The notes: generated by a model from the letters alone, not told the origin. A DNA stretch of 37,421 nucleotides from Clostridium luticellarii (GCF_002995845.1 NZ_PVXP01000030.1:1-37421), one strand, 5' to 3'. Counted from the first letter of the stretch, positions 8,311-16,760 are shown. Program-made: numbers and translations.

Positions 8311-9912
8311 TTAGAGCCTGCCAGATTTAATTATGGATATTATAAGTATAATTCCGATGAGTATGAAGAATATGAAATTTGCAATACCTATCAGAGAAAC
8401 ATTGTATATTTGAGGGCCAATATTAAAATTTAAAATAAGAGAAGAACTTATAATCATAGAACATGTTATTAAAGCAATGGACAACCTGTTTATCATTTTA
8501 TTTAATTGTTTTATAGAATCGTCAATTTTATCAAATTTTAATTGGATTTTGGTTCTTCCACTCAATATGCAGTTTATCAGATCTACTGTTTTTGTTGGAA
8601 GTTTTGAAAGACTCTTTGTAAAGCTATAAGAATTTATAAGTATGTTTTCAATATCCATATGATCAAAATAGTTGAATTTATTAGTGCTTTTTACAAAGGG
8701 TACAGCTATGTCCATTATGTCAATTTCAGGCGATATTTCTGTTACTAAGCCTTCAACTACAATTAAACTTTTTACCAGTAATATCAAGCTTTTGGGTAAA
8801 ACTATATTATTATTTTTTGCACATTTAAAAATTTCTGTAAGTAATGTGGAGATTTTTATGTTTTTAAGAGAAGTAGACAGATAGTTTATTAAAAATAATT
8901 CCACATCCTCATATAAGTTATTTCTGTTTATAAGGCCTTTTTTCACACCTATTGATATAATAATAGATACAAGTTTGTCTGTATCTTTATATACTATGGA
9001 CATGATAGCTTCATTTAGGAGCAATTTAAGTCTTGGTGAAATTGTTCCCATTATTCCAAAATCTAAAAAACATATCTTTTTATTACATATCATTAAGTTT
9101 CCAGGGTGTGGATCAGCATGAAAAAAACCGTCAGTGAATACCTGTTTGAAGAAAGATAAAGCCAGTTTCTGTCCCAAATCCTGTAGATTATATTTTCCCT
9201 CCTGTAATTTTTTTATATCGTTTATTTTAAATCCATAAATTTTTTCCATAGTAAGTACTTTAATTCCAGATAACTCGTCTATTACATAAGGTACATAGCA
9301 AAAATTTATATTTTCATTTAGTTTTTTGAATTTATACATGTTTTTAGCTTCTAGATTAAAATTTAATTCCTGTTCTGTTGAAAAAAGCAATTCATCCAAA
9401 GCTTCTTCAGGATCTATAAGACTGTCTTTGAATTTAAGTTTGGTAAGCTTTATAATTTTATACAATATGTATATATCTGTTTTTATCTTTTCTTTTATAT
9501 TTGGCCTTTGTATTTTTACAATGACATTTTTGCCATTCTTTAAAACTGCATTATATACTTGAGCAATTGAGCCGGATGCCAGAGGAATTTTTTCAAAGCT
9601 AAGAAAGCAATCTTCTATATTTTTATTGAATTCATCAAAAAATACATTATTTATATCTTCATATTTTTCGGGAGGTACATCATCTTGGAGTTTTGAGAGT
9701 TCTTTAATATATTGCGAAGGTAGTATATCTGATCTTGAGCTTAGTATCTGGCCTATTTTTATGAAAGTAGGTCCCAGTTCTTCAAAAGCTTTTCTGAGAT
9801 TTTCAGGTGATTTTTCTCTATTGTGATTTTTAGTGTATACTAAAAATTTAAAACCATATTTAGTCAGTACCTTCACTATTTCCCTGAATCTTTTTGAATA
9901 TGGGCTTTTCAT
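8311..9912 (-). CDS. UbiB/AarF (ABC1) family atypical kinase
   Basis: This 533-aa protein belongs to the UbiB/ABC1/AarF protein-kinase-like family. Visible motifs are KIGQ at 52-55, the alanine/serine loop LASGSIAQVY at 111-120, VKIQRP with K133, the catalytic HADPHPGN at 265-272 and LDFG at 283-286. Two hydrophobic C-terminal segments (about 475-530) anchor it in the membrane. In respirers the family supports quinone synthesis; clostridia usually make none, so lipid handling is more likely (inference). The gene starts 21 bases after the phasin stop, in the same frame, and no Shine-Dalgarno is visible before ATG 9912; a perfect palindrome occupies that space. Confidence 0.9.
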   Translation of the reverse strand: MKSPYSKRFREIVKVLTKYGFKFLVYTKNHNREKSPENLRKAFEELGPTFIKIGQILSSRSDILPSQYIKELSKLQDDVPPEKYEDINNVFFDEFNKNIEDCFLSFEKIPLASGSIAQVYNAVLKNGKNVIVKIQRPNIKEKIKTDIYILYKIIKLTKLKFKDSLIDPEEALDELLFSTEQELNFNLEAKNMYKFKKLNENINFCYVPYVIDELSGIKVLTMEKIYGFKINDIKKLQEGKYNLQDLGQKLALSFFKQVFTDGFFHADPHPGNLMICNKKICFLDFGIMGTISPRLKLLLNEAIMSIVYKDTDKLVSIIISIGVKKGLINRNNLYEDVELFLINYLSTSLKNIKISTLLTEIFKCAKNNNIVLPKSLILLVKSLIVVEGLVTEISPEIDIMDIAVPFVKSTNKFNYFDHMDIENILINSYSFTKSLSKLPTKTVDLINCILSGRTKIQLKFDKIDDSIKQLNKMINRLSIALITCSMIISSSLILNFNIGPQIYNVSLIGIANFIFFILIGIILIISIIKSGRL

Positions 9913-9921
9913 GATATATTT

Positions 9922-9949
9922 AATGACTAAAGCCTAGGCTTTAGTCATT
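9922..9949. repeat. 28-bp perfect palindrome across the phasin stop codon
   Basis: AATGACTAAAGCCT followed at once by its exact reverse complement spans the last codons and the stop of the phasin gene and the gap before ubiB. In RNA it folds to a 12-bp stem with a 4-base loop. No T-run follows on the minus strand, so it is not a typical terminator. It lies 9 bases before the ubiB start codon. Confidence 0.9.
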
Positions 9950-10242
9950 CCTGATATTTTATTTTCAAGTGCGGTCAATCTCTCATTTATTGATGATATA
10001 TCCTCTTTGGAAGCAAGATTCATAGAAGCTAATATAGATAATAAATCAGCTTTGTTCATGGGTTTTAGATCCTCCTTTTTAGCCAGAACTGTTTTTTTTA
10101 ATTCTTCAGATAACTGTTTTCCTTCATCTACTGTTATCTTTCCTTTTTGAACCATTTCCTCAATTAATTTTACTGCTTTTTCGTAAGTATATGCAGCTGA
10201 GCCTATTCCGGCCAAAAATAAATTTTTTAATTCATTGATCAT
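9934..10242 (-). CDS. phasin-like coiled-coil protein
   Basis: This 102-aa protein fits the phasin / PHA-regulator-like family. A short hydrophobic helix (FLAGIGSAAYTYEKAVKLI) is followed by a charged coiled coil with the KGKITVDEGKQL block. The C-terminal heptad region ends NERLTALENKI. Such proteins coat polyester granules or act as small helical partners. No polyhydroxyalkanoate synthase is in the window. The SD AGGAGGATT precedes ATG 10242. It leads the ubiB-psd series, a neighbourhood I recall from other clostridia. A direct partnership with the kinase is inference. Confidence 0.75.
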   Translation of the reverse strand: MINELKNLFLAGIGSAAYTYEKAVKLIEEMVQKGKITVDEGKQLSEELKKTVLAKKEDLKPMNKADLLSILASMNLASKEDISSINERLTALENKISGMTKA

Positions 10243-10378
10243 ATTAAATCCTCCTCACAAATTTTAATTTATTTTATTCAATGGTATTATTGATGACACT
10301 CTTATTTTTTATAAAGTGGAGATAATCACTGTTGGCCTTTCTTAAAACAAAGAATTTATAAAAAATCTATAAAAAAAA

Positions 10379-10407
10379 TTGACAATTCTCGTAAATTATA
10401 ATAGAAT
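10379..10407 (+). promoter_or_regulatory. promoter of tRNA-Arg(CCT)
   Basis: TTGACA (10379-10384), 17 bases and TAGAAT (10402-10407); the tRNA starts 22 bases later. Confidence 0.7.
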
Positions 10408-10428
10408 ATGAAGGTAGTAGCTATATAT

Positions 10429-10505
10429 GCGCTCGTAGCTCAGTAGGATAGAGCAGCGGTTTCCTAAACCGCGTGCCGGAGGTTCGACTCCTCTCGGGCG
10501 CACCA
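10429..10505 (+). tRNA. tRNA-Arg (anticodon CCT)
   Basis: Acceptor GCGCTCG/CGGGCGC, anticodon stem GCGGT/ACCGC with loop TTCCTAA, a T arm with GGTTCGACTCC, encoded CCA, 77 bases. It reads AGG codons, which are frequent in this genome. Confidence 0.96.
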
Positions 10506-10672
10506 TCAGGTCTTGTGAATAGGTATTTACGGGGCATTATGTTATAAGAATTATTTCCTATTTTTAATAGTATATCCTTATTCTATATTTATATTTTATT
10601 TATTAATATTAATTTATATGTTTATTTGAAATAATAAAATATTTAATTTCTGAAATGTACAGAGGAATGTAT

Positions 10673-11110
10673 ATGATTGATTTTATGGAAGAAGCTTTAA
10701 AACAGGCCAGGATAGCATTAAAATTAGGTGAAGTTCCGGTAGGAGCTGTCATAGTGAAAAATCAAAAACTGATATCAGAAGCATGTAATTTGAAAGAGAC
10801 ATTAAAAGATGTTACTGCCCATGCAGAAATTATTGCTATTAGAAATGCTTCAAAGGTACTTGATAACTGGAGGTTATCTGGTTGCAGCATGTATGTTACC
10901 CTTGAACCGTGTCCTATGTGCGCAGGAGCTATATTACAGTGCAGAATTAGTAGATTGTATATAGGGACTTTTGATACAGAAACAGGGGCTTGTGGTTCGG
11001 TAGTTAATATAGTACAAAGCAAATTTTTGAATCACTGGACTCATGTACAGTGGGATTATAATGAACAGTGCAGTGATGTTTTAAAACAGTTTTTTAAAAA
11101 TAAAAGGTGA
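10673..11110 (+). CDS. tadA: tRNA-specific adenosine deaminase TadA
   Basis: TadA converts A34 to inosine in tRNA-Arg(ACG), allowing CGU/CGC/CGA decoding. It is a zinc cytidine-deaminase-fold enzyme. The zinc site is H50-A-E52 (catalytic Glu) with C80 and C83 in PCPMC. The C-terminal FFKNKR end is typical. I chose ATG 10673 (145 aa) because AGAGGA sits 7 bases upstream; the in-frame ATG at 10655 has no SD. The position ahead of tRNA-Ser, SRP RNA and dnaX is the standard Firmicute order. Its tRNA substrate is encoded at 5613. Confidence 0.95.
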   Translation: MIDFMEEALKQARIALKLGEVPVGAVIVKNQKLISEACNLKETLKDVTAHAEIIAIRNASKVLDNWRLSGCSMYVTLEPCPMCAGAILQCRISRLYIGTFDTETGACGSVVNIVQSKFLNHWTHVQWDYNEQCSDVLKQFFKNKR

Positions 11111-11134
11111 AAGAAAATATCAATAAATTATTAT

Positions 11135-11224
11135 GGAAGCGTATCGAAGTGGTCATAACGGGCCTGACTCGAAATCAGGTAGTCCTTAATGGGCTCGTGG
11201 GTTCGAATCCCACCGCTTCCGCCA
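11135..11224 (+). tRNA. tRNA-Ser (anticodon CGA)
   Basis: A 90-base class II tRNA with acceptor GGAAGCG/CGCTTCC, anticodon stem CCTGA/TCAGG with loop CTCGAAA, a long variable arm, discriminator G and encoded CCA. Confidence 0.96.
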
Positions 11225-11276
11225 CGCATAAACTCCAGCCTGACTGGAAAATAAGCAAACTTGTGTATATGTATTT

Positions 11277-11353
11277 GGAGGTATAGCTCAGCTGGTTAGA
11301 GTGTACGGTTCACATCCGTAAGGTCGAGGGTTCGAGCCCCCCTGTCTCCACCA
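11277..11353 (+). tRNA. tRNA-Val (anticodon CAC)
   Basis: Acceptor GGAGGTA/TGTCTCC with G-T wobbles, anticodon stem TACGG/CCGTA with loop TTCACAT, a T arm with GGTTCGAGCCC, encoded CCA, 77 bases. The D stem closes with a G-T pair. Confidence 0.9.
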
Positions 11354-11365
11354 AAAATTTATTGG

Positions 11366-11400
11366 AAGAAGTTGGTTGTATTGCAGTCAACTTCTTTTTT
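11366..11400 (+). terminator. terminator after the tRNA-Ser/tRNA-Val pair
   Basis: AAGAAGTTG (11366-11374) pairs with CAACTTCTT (11388-11396) and continues into a T-run. Confidence 0.85.
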
Positions 11401-11569
11401 ATTTGTGAGAGTATCAAATATTTTATAATATAGAACAAAAAATGTTGTCAAAACAAGGTATAAAATGTTATTATAAGAACGTTGAAATATAGAAATAGGT
11501 TCTGATTTTTGATATATCTGTAGTGCTATAAAATAAAAATTAAATCTAATAATGTAAAAGGAGAAAAAT

Positions 11570-11779
11570 ATGTTTAGTAGTTCAGGAAATCCAACAATGT
11601 ACATTGGCGGTAAACCCAAGGGAAATTATACTAATATATCAGCAGAATATATGGACAGGCCTATTGATAATAATTCTGCAGATAATAGTCAAAAAAATAA
11701 TATGAAGCGTATAGAAAAACAGCTAGACTATAAATACAAAAAGGACAAGCACCTCCTTATCTATGAATTGGGAAGATGA
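11570..11779 (+). CDS. small hydrophilic protein of unknown function
   Basis: This 69-aa protein starts MFSSSGNPTMYIGGKPKG after a good SD (AAAGGAGAAAAAT). It is polar, Asn/Ser/Lys-rich, and ends in a basic stretch (YKYKKDKH) followed by LLIYELGR. Near its end the +1 frame stays open and reads MNWEDDFDFNVE before a TAA at 11799-11801, an acidic end that would suit a basic protein. The present stop may therefore reflect a frameshift. No family is recognised. It lies between a tRNA terminator and tRNA-Ser(GGA). Confidence 0.55.
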   Translation: MFSSSGNPTMYIGGKPKGNYTNISAEYMDRPIDNNSADNSQKNNMKRIEKQLDYKYKKDKHLLIYELGR

Positions 11780-11956
11780 CTTTGACTTTAATGTGGAATA
11801 ATATTTTTTAATATGGCATAAATTGAAAAAAGAGAATATAGAATTAAATCTTAAAAAACTATTGAAATTTTATATTTTTAATAGTATAATGATTCTTGTT
11901 CTGTGATGATGTTCAAATGTTAATTGAATATGAATTTGTTTCATGAGTAAACCTAT

Positions 11957-12046
11957 GGAGAGATGTCCGAGAGGTTGAAGGAGCACGCCTGGAAAGCGTG
12001 TGTAGGGGAAACTCTACCGGGGGTTCGAATCCCCCTCTCTCCGCCA
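11957..12046 (+). tRNA. tRNA-Ser (anticodon GGA)
   Basis: A 90-base class II tRNA: acceptor GGAGAGA/TCTCTCC, anticodon stem CACGC/GCGTG with loop CTGGAAA, long variable arm, discriminator G, encoded CCA. It decodes UCC and UCU. It is the tRNA that the two Ser T-boxes at 19722 and 19986 (specifier TCC) should sense. Confidence 0.97.
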
Positions 12047-12055
12047 TTTTAACTT

Positions 12056-12326
12056 TGCCGTGCTAGACGGGGAGTTAGCGGTGCCCTGTAGCCTGCAATC
12101 CGCTATAGCAGGGTTGAATTCCCAGCTTAGGCTGTAAAATGTGAGGCCTGGCCCATAAAAGTGATGTTGAGGACTTGATCCCACGCAACGGGAACTCATG
12201 AACCCCGTCAGATCCGGAAGGAAGCAGCGGTAAGTGAATATTTTCGTGTGCCGTGGATAAATCTGGTTTGAGTTAACTGTATGGGTAACGCTTATAGTTT
12301 ATTAGACGAAGCTGGGTGCACGGCTT
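12056..12326 (+). ncRNA. ffs: signal recognition particle RNA, Bacillus type (with Alu domain)
   Basis: The ends GCCGTGC (12057-12063) and GCACGGC (12318-12324) close the molecule. The Alu-side GTGCCCTGTAGCCTGCAATCC block and the conserved apical S-domain with CAGATCCGGAAGGAAGCAGC are present. The length of about 270 bases is that of the long Gram-positive SRP RNA. It binds Ffh for co-translational protein export. It lies between tRNA-Ser and dnaX, its usual Firmicute place. Confidence 0.96.
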
Positions 12327-12344
12327 TAATATCAAATTGAATTG

Positions 12345-12370
12345 AAAAGATACCTTAAGGTATCTTTTTT
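12345..12370 (+). terminator. terminator of SRP RNA
   Basis: AAAAGATACC and GGTATCTTTT form a 10-bp stem with a TTAA loop that runs into a T tract. Confidence 0.85.
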
Positions 12371-12419
12371 GTCATGTGTTTTAATAAAGGTTATAATATA
12401 TATGTAAGAAGGTGATAAA

Positions 12420-14078
12420 ATGTCTTATACCGCACTGTATAGAGAATGGAGGCCTAAGACTTTTTCAGATGTAGTAGGCCAGGATCATATAACAGTTACA
12501 CTTAAAAATCAAATATTAAACCATAGGGTAGCACATGCATATTTGTTTTCGGGAACAAGGGGCACGGGAAAAACTTCAATGGCCAAAATACTGGCCAAAG
12601 CGGTAAATTGTTTGGATTTGAAAAATGGAGAACCTTGTAATCAATGTGAAATGTGTAAAAAGATAAATGAAGGAATTTCTATGGATGTAATAGAAATGGA
12701 TGCGGCTTCCAAGCGACGTCTGGAAGACATAAAAGACGTAATTGAAAATGTAAAATACCCTCCACAGGAGGGAAAATATAAGGTATATATTATGGATGAA
12801 GTCCATATGCTCACTCAGGAAGCGGTAAATGCATTTTTAAAAACCTTAGAAGAACCTCCTTTAAATGTAATCTTTATACTTGCAACCACAGACCCGCAAA
12901 AACTTCCAGTTACCATACTGTCAAGATGTCAGGAATTTGATTTTAGAAGAATAAGAAGTTCAGATGTATTCAACAGGCTTAGGTGCATAGTAGATAAACA
13001 GGGCTTTTTTGCAGATGATAGAAGTTTGAATTTAATATCTAGAATGTGTGACGGAGCAATGAGAGATGCTCTTAGCATACTGGATCAGGCCATATCCATG
13101 GGTGATGGAAAAGTCCAATATAGCAGTGTAGTGGATATGCTGGGCCTGGTTACAAATGAGAATTTATTTAAACTTACAAATAGTATAATAGAGAATGATG
13201 TAGAATCATCCATGAGAATAATTGATGATGTGGTTTTAAGTGGAAAGGATATATCCAATTTTATAAAGGATATGATAATTCATTTGAGAGATCTCCTTAT
13301 GGTTAAAGTCTCGAATAATCCTGAGGATGTGCTGGATATGTCAGAGGAAAATATAAATCTTTTAAAAGAGCAGGCTCAAAAAATACGTGTGGAAGAAATA
13401 ATGAGAAATATAAGAATACTTCAAGATGCCCAGGAACAGTCTAAGTGGATAAAGCAGAGCAGAATTTATTTGGAACTTGCAGTGATAAAAATGTGTAAAA
13501 TAGAATATGATACTTCTAAAGAAGTAATACTTGCCAGGTTGAATAGATTAGAACAGGCATTTAAGCAGGGTGAGATCAAGGTATCCTGTGAAAGAATAGT
13601 TCCAAAGGCTGTACCCTCTAAAGAGAATATACCGGAAAAATGTGTTCATAGTGGGAAAAAAGATAATCACGATAATCCCAAGCGGGATTTATCAAAAGAT
13701 TTAAAGCCTGTAAAAGAAGAAAATGTGTACTCAAAGCTCACTTTGGATATGGTGAAAAAAAGTTGGAAAGATATACTTGAATCATTTAAGAGCAGACATC
13801 AGATGGTATTATTTGCGGCTCTTACTACCGGCAGGGTGATAAATTGTGAGAGAGGTATAATAACTATAGAATATGAAAAAGATTATGCTTTTCACAAACA
13901 GAGATTGGAAAAAGATGAAAACAGAAAAATAGTGGAACGGGTTTTTTCAGAGATATTGAAAGAAAAAGTTGTTATCAACTATGTCATAAAAGATGAAGAT
14001 CAGAATAACTCCCAATCCAAAGAGCAGTTGTTGAAGGATACTTTTGGAGAAGACATGGTGGAAATACTTGATGAGTAA
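12420..14078 (+). CDS. dnaX: DNA polymerase III subunits gamma/tau
   Basis: DnaX is the ATPase core of the clamp loader and links polymerases at the fork. The 552-aa protein has Walker A GTRGTGKT at 45-52, the zinc module C64/C73/C76/C79, the Walker B-like IMDEVHM at 124-130 and the SRC sensor at 168-170. Charged linker sequence (about 400-440) precedes the tau-specific C-terminal domain. The stretch DAASKRRLEDI (95-105) departs from the nearly invariant DAASNNGVDDI of most homologues. Two A-runs (13656-13661 and 13755-13761) fall where a gamma-type truncation would be expected. SD AAGGTG; ATG 12420. Confidence 0.97.
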   Translation: MSYTALYREWRPKTFSDVVGQDHITVTLKNQILNHRVAHAYLFSGTRGTGKTSMAKILAKAVNCLDLKNGEPCNQCEMCKKINEGISMDVIEMDAASKRRLEDIKDVIENVKYPPQEGKYKVYIMDEVHMLTQEAVNAFLKTLEEPPLNVIFILATTDPQKLPVTILSRCQEFDFRRIRSSDVFNRLRCIVDKQGFFADDRSLNLISRMCDGAMRDALSILDQAISMGDGKVQYSSVVDMLGLVTNENLFKLTNSIIENDVESSMRIIDDVVLSGKDISNFIKDMIIHLRDLLMVKVSNNPEDVLDMSEENINLLKEQAQKIRVEEIMRNIRILQDAQEQSKWIKQSRIYLELAVIKMCKIEYDTSKEVILARLNRLEQAFKQGEIKVSCERIVPKAVPSKENIPEKCVHSGKKDNHDNPKRDLSKDLKPVKEENVYSKLTLDMVKKSWKDILESFKSRHQMVLFAALTTGRVINCERGIITIEYEKDYAFHKQRLEKDENRKIVERVFSEILKEKVVINYVIKDEDQNNSQSKEQLLKDTFGEDMVEILDE

Positions 14079-14162
14079 CATATAAAACCGTAGATGGAAT
14101 TTCGCAGAAATATGATATAATTAAGATTGTATTAGTTAATTTAATTGAGGAGGAAATATATT

Positions 14163-14507
14163 ATGGCAAAAGGCGGATTCCCCAACTTTGGCGGCGGGGG
14201 AAATATGAATAATTTAATGAAGCAGGCTCAAAAGTTCCAGAAACAGATGCAGGATATGCAGTCGGAGCTTGAAAATAAAGAATTTAGTGCTACTGTTGGC
14301 GGTGGAGCAGTAACTGTAATAGTAAATGGTAAAAAACAGCTGGTTAATATAAAAATTAAACCGGAAGTAGTGGATCCTGATGATGTGGAAATGCTTCAAG
14401 ATTTAATTTTAACTGCATGTAATGAAGCATTGAAAAATGCAGAAGATGAAACTGCTTCTGAAATGAAAAAATTGACTGGCGGACTTAATATTCCAGGAAT
14501 GTTTTAA
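14163..14507 (+). CDS. YbaB/EbfC nucleoid-associated protein
   Basis: This 114-aa protein belongs to the small DNA-binding YbaB/EbfC family, which forms tweezer-like dimers. The N-terminus is Gly-rich ([14 protein letters not shown]), then a coiled helix ([15 protein letters not shown]), strands with [13 protein letters not shown] and a C-terminal helix ending [10 protein letters not shown] start it at ATG 14163 after GAGGAGGAAA; an in-frame ATG 18 bases upstream overlaps that SD. Its place between dnaX and recR is nearly universal. Confidence 0.95.
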   Translation: MAKGGFPNFGGGGNMNNLMKQAQKFQKQMQDMQSELENKEFSATVGGGAVTVIVNGKKQLVNIKIKPEVVDPDDVEMLQDLILTACNEALKNAEDETASEMKKLTGGLNIPGMF

Positions 14508-14513
14508 GATTAC

Positions 14514-14545
14514 AAGCCTCATCTTACAGTAGATGGGGCTTTAAA
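14514..14545 (+). terminator. hairpin between ybaB and recR
   Basis: AAGCCTCATCT (14514-14524) pairs with AGATGGGGCTT (14531-14541), 11 bp with one G-U, followed only by TAAATT. The weak T tract suggests partial attenuation or mRNA processing inside the operon, not full termination. Confidence 0.55.
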
Positions 14546-14558
14546 TTGAGGTGATATT

Positions 14559-15155
14559 ATGGATTTTTATCCTGTTTCTATTGAAAAGTTAATAGAAGAA
14601 TTTGCCAAATTGCCGGGAATAGGTTATAAAACGGCACAAAGGCTTACAATTCATGTATTAAATTTACCGGAAAGTGAAGTAAAGGAATTTGCTCAAGCTC
14701 TAGTTAAGGCAAGGGGTACTATAAGATATTGTTCTGTTTGTGGAAATTTTACAGAATCTGACCCTTGTCCCATATGCTCAAATCCTAATAGAGATAAAAG
14801 CACGATTTGTGTAGTTGAAGAACCTAAAGATATAATGACCATGGAAAAAATAAAAGAATATAATGGAGTTTATCATGTGCTTCATGGTAATATATCTCCT
14901 ATGGCAGGTAGAGGACCTGATGATATAAAACTTAAGGAACTTATAAGAAGAATAAATGGAGATGTAAAAGAAGTTATAGTTGCTACCAATCCCAATGTGG
15001 AAGGTGAGGCTACTGCTATGTATATTTCTAAGATATTGAAACATCTTGGAGTAAAAGTAACTAGAATAGCTCACGGAATTCCAGTAGGGGGTAATCTGGA
15101 ATATGCAGATGAAATAACTTTGTCTAAAGCATTGGAAGGCAGAGTGGAAATATAA
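14559..15155 (+). CDS. recR: recombination protein RecR
   Basis: RecR works with RecF and RecO to load RecA at gapped DNA. The 198-aa length is canonical. It has an N-terminal helix-hairpin-helix ([12 protein letters not shown], residues 18-29), the C4 zinc finger [16 protein letters not shown], a Toprim domain starting ICVVEEPKD and the Walker-like [17 protein letters not shown] block. SD TTGAGGTGAT precedes ATG 14559. It is downstream of dnaX-ybaB as in most Firmicutes. Confidence 0.97.
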   Translation: MDFYPVSIEKLIEEFAKLPGIGYKTAQRLTIHVLNLPESEVKEFAQALVKARGTIRYCSVCGNFTESDPCPICSNPNRDKSTICVVEEPKDIMTMEKIKEYNGVYHVLHGNISPMAGRGPDDIKLKELIRRINGDVKEVIVATNPNVEGEATAMYISKILKHLGVKVTRIAHGIPVGGNLEYADEITLSKALEGRVEI

Positions 15156-15244
15156 TTGTATTTAGCCATTGATAGTCTATGTATATTACTCTTGATTTGT
15201 GTCAATTATTAAAATAATAGGTAAAATTAGGAGGTATGCATTTT

Positions 15245-15526
15245 ATGAATAAATATAATATAGCTAAATATTTGATTATGAAAAATTCTAAATATACATT
15301 ACAGCAGAAGAAACTATTGAATGATATAGAAAAAGCTAGAGAGGAATTGGAGAGGTGCAGAATATATTTTGATTTTGTAAAAGATCCCCACCTGGTGGAC
15401 TATGCTATATATATGGAAGAAGCTGCGAAGTCAAAATACATGTATCTCTTGAATAAAGTTAAGAAAGATGGATTAAAAGTGAAATATGAAGATGTATTTC
15501 CTAATCTAAATAGGAAGTCATCTTGA
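15245..15526 (+). CDS. DUF2508 (YaaL-like) family protein
   Basis: This 93-aa charged, mostly helical protein matches the DUF2508/YaaL family found between recR and bofA. The typical core is the helix LLNDIEKAREELERCRIYFDFV followed by the LVDYAIYMEEAAKSKYMYLL segment. The start is ATG 15245, 9 bases after TTAGGAGGT; the in-frame ATG at 15236 touches the SD and cannot be used efficiently. Function is unknown. Confidence 0.85.
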   Translation: MNKYNIAKYLIMKNSKYTLQQKKLLNDIEKAREELERCRIYFDFVKDPHLVDYAIYMEEAAKSKYMYLLNKVKKDGLKVKYEDVFPNLNRKSS

Positions 15527-15643
15527 AAAAACAAATAAATTTGAGCTTATTCTTTGTATTAATATTTTTTTATTGTTAGAATATAATTAAATAGTATTTA
15601 TGTAATTTTGCAAGTTAAATTATAATAGGGGGGAATAAGCGTT

Positions 15644-15901
15644 ATGTTTGAATATATAGGATATTTTTTAATTGCTATAGTTGGACTTTATATATTGGTA
15701 AAGGTGTTTTCATGGCCTTTAAAAATATTATTCAAGCTTATTGTGAATGCTGTACTTGGTGTAATTCTTTTGATTATAGTCAATTTCATAGGGAGATATT
15801 TTGGATTTAATATAGGTATTAATGCTATTACTGCGCTTATTGCAGGTTTTTTTGGAATACCTGGAGTAATATTTCTTATCATATTTAAGCTGTTTCTTTA
15901 G
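15644..15901 (+). CDS. bofA: BofA family pro-sigma-K processing inhibitor homologue
   Basis: This 85-aa integral membrane protein has three or four hydrophobic segments and the family block AGFFGIPGVIFLIIFKLFL at its end. In Bacillus BofA holds the SpoIVFB protease inactive in the outer forespore membrane until sigma-G signals. In clostridia, where SpoIVFB is often absent, the role is less clear. It follows recR and DUF2508, the standard order. The SD is a GGGGGG-rich stretch ending 7 bases before ATG. Confidence 0.9.
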   Translation: MFEYIGYFLIAIVGLYILVKVFSWPLKILFKLIVNAVLGVILLIIVNFIGRYFGFNIGINAITALIAGFFGIPGVIFLIIFKLFL

Positions 15902-16067
15902 AACTTATTTTATAGACAATGGCTTATTATCGTCATTTTTTGAAAATCCTCAGATATACAATTTATAAATTTACAAAAATGTAACAGGAATAATTTGTAT
16001 ATTTTGGCAAGCTATCTGTTATTATTAGAAAAGAAGGTATAAGTTTAGTTTTACCGGAGATGATATA

Positions 16068-16760
16068 TTGATATTTGATAAAAAAGTAGTAAGGGCTGAA
16101 TTTATTAGCAGACCTAACAGATTCCAGGCTTATGTTAATATGAATAATTCCGAATTAATGATTCATGTGCCTAATACGGGAAGATGCAGGGAAATACTTG
16201 TACCTGGTACTACAGTGATTTTAAGAGAAGAAAATAGCCCTAAAAGAAAAACCAGATATGATTTGATAGCGGGTTATAAAGGCAGTAGACTTATAAATAT
16301 AGATTCGCAAATTCCCAATAAGGTTGTAGCAGAAGCTCTAATATGTAAAAAGATAAATTATTTTAAAAAATATACAAAAATAGAAAGAGAAAAAACATTT
16401 GGAAACAGTAGATTTGATTTTAAATTGTGTGATGAAGAAGGTAATGAATGCTATCTTGAAGTTAAAGGTGTTACTCTTGAAGAAAATGGAGTTTCCATGT
16501 TTCCGGATGCTCCCACAGAAAGAGGAAGAAAACATTTGTTGGAATTGGTGAATGTGAGAAATACAGGATTAGATGCAGCAGTTTTATTTTTGATTCAGAT
16601 GAAAGAGGTAAAATATTTTACACCCTATGATAAAATGGATAAGGAATTTGGAAAAGCTCTCAGATATGCATGGCAGAACAACGTAAAAATTTTTGCTTAT
16701 GATTGTAATGTTGGAGAGAATTTTATAACTTTAAAAGATCAAGTGTCAGTAAAATTATGA
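16068..16760 (+). CDS. sfsA: SfsA, sugar fermentation stimulation protein homologue
   Basis: This 230-aa protein has the SfsA layout: an OB-like N-terminal part with FISRPNRF and the HVPNTGRCREI block, then a PD-(D/E)XK-like fold with SRFDFKL and YLEVKGVTLEENGVSMFPDAPTERGRKHL. E. coli SfsA is described as binding DNA and stimulating maltose gene expression; the nuclease-like core suggests a nucleic-acid role. It starts with TTG at 16068 after CCGGAGAT; no ATG fits the family N-terminus. It is monocistronic. Confidence 0.93.
   Translation: MIFDKKVVRAEFISRPNRFQAYVNMNNSELMIHVPNTGRCREILVPGTTVILREENSPKRKTRYDLIAGYKGSRLINIDSQIPNKVVAEALICKKINYFKKYTKIEREKTFGNSRFDFKLCDEEGNECYLEVKGVTLEENGVSMFPDAPTERGRKHLLELVNVRNTGLDAAVLFLIQMKEVKYFTPYDKMDKEFGKALRYAWQNNVKIFAYDCNVGENFITLKDQVSVKL

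Noticed and set aside
8146-8433. 95-codon plus-strand frame
   Set aside because: It overlaps psd and the ubiB C-terminus in antisense, has no RBS, and its composition is that of a shadow frame.
12014-12199. 61-codon open frame on the minus strand
   Set aside because: It overlaps tRNA-Ser(GGA) and the SRP RNA; structured RNA genes explain the sequence fully.
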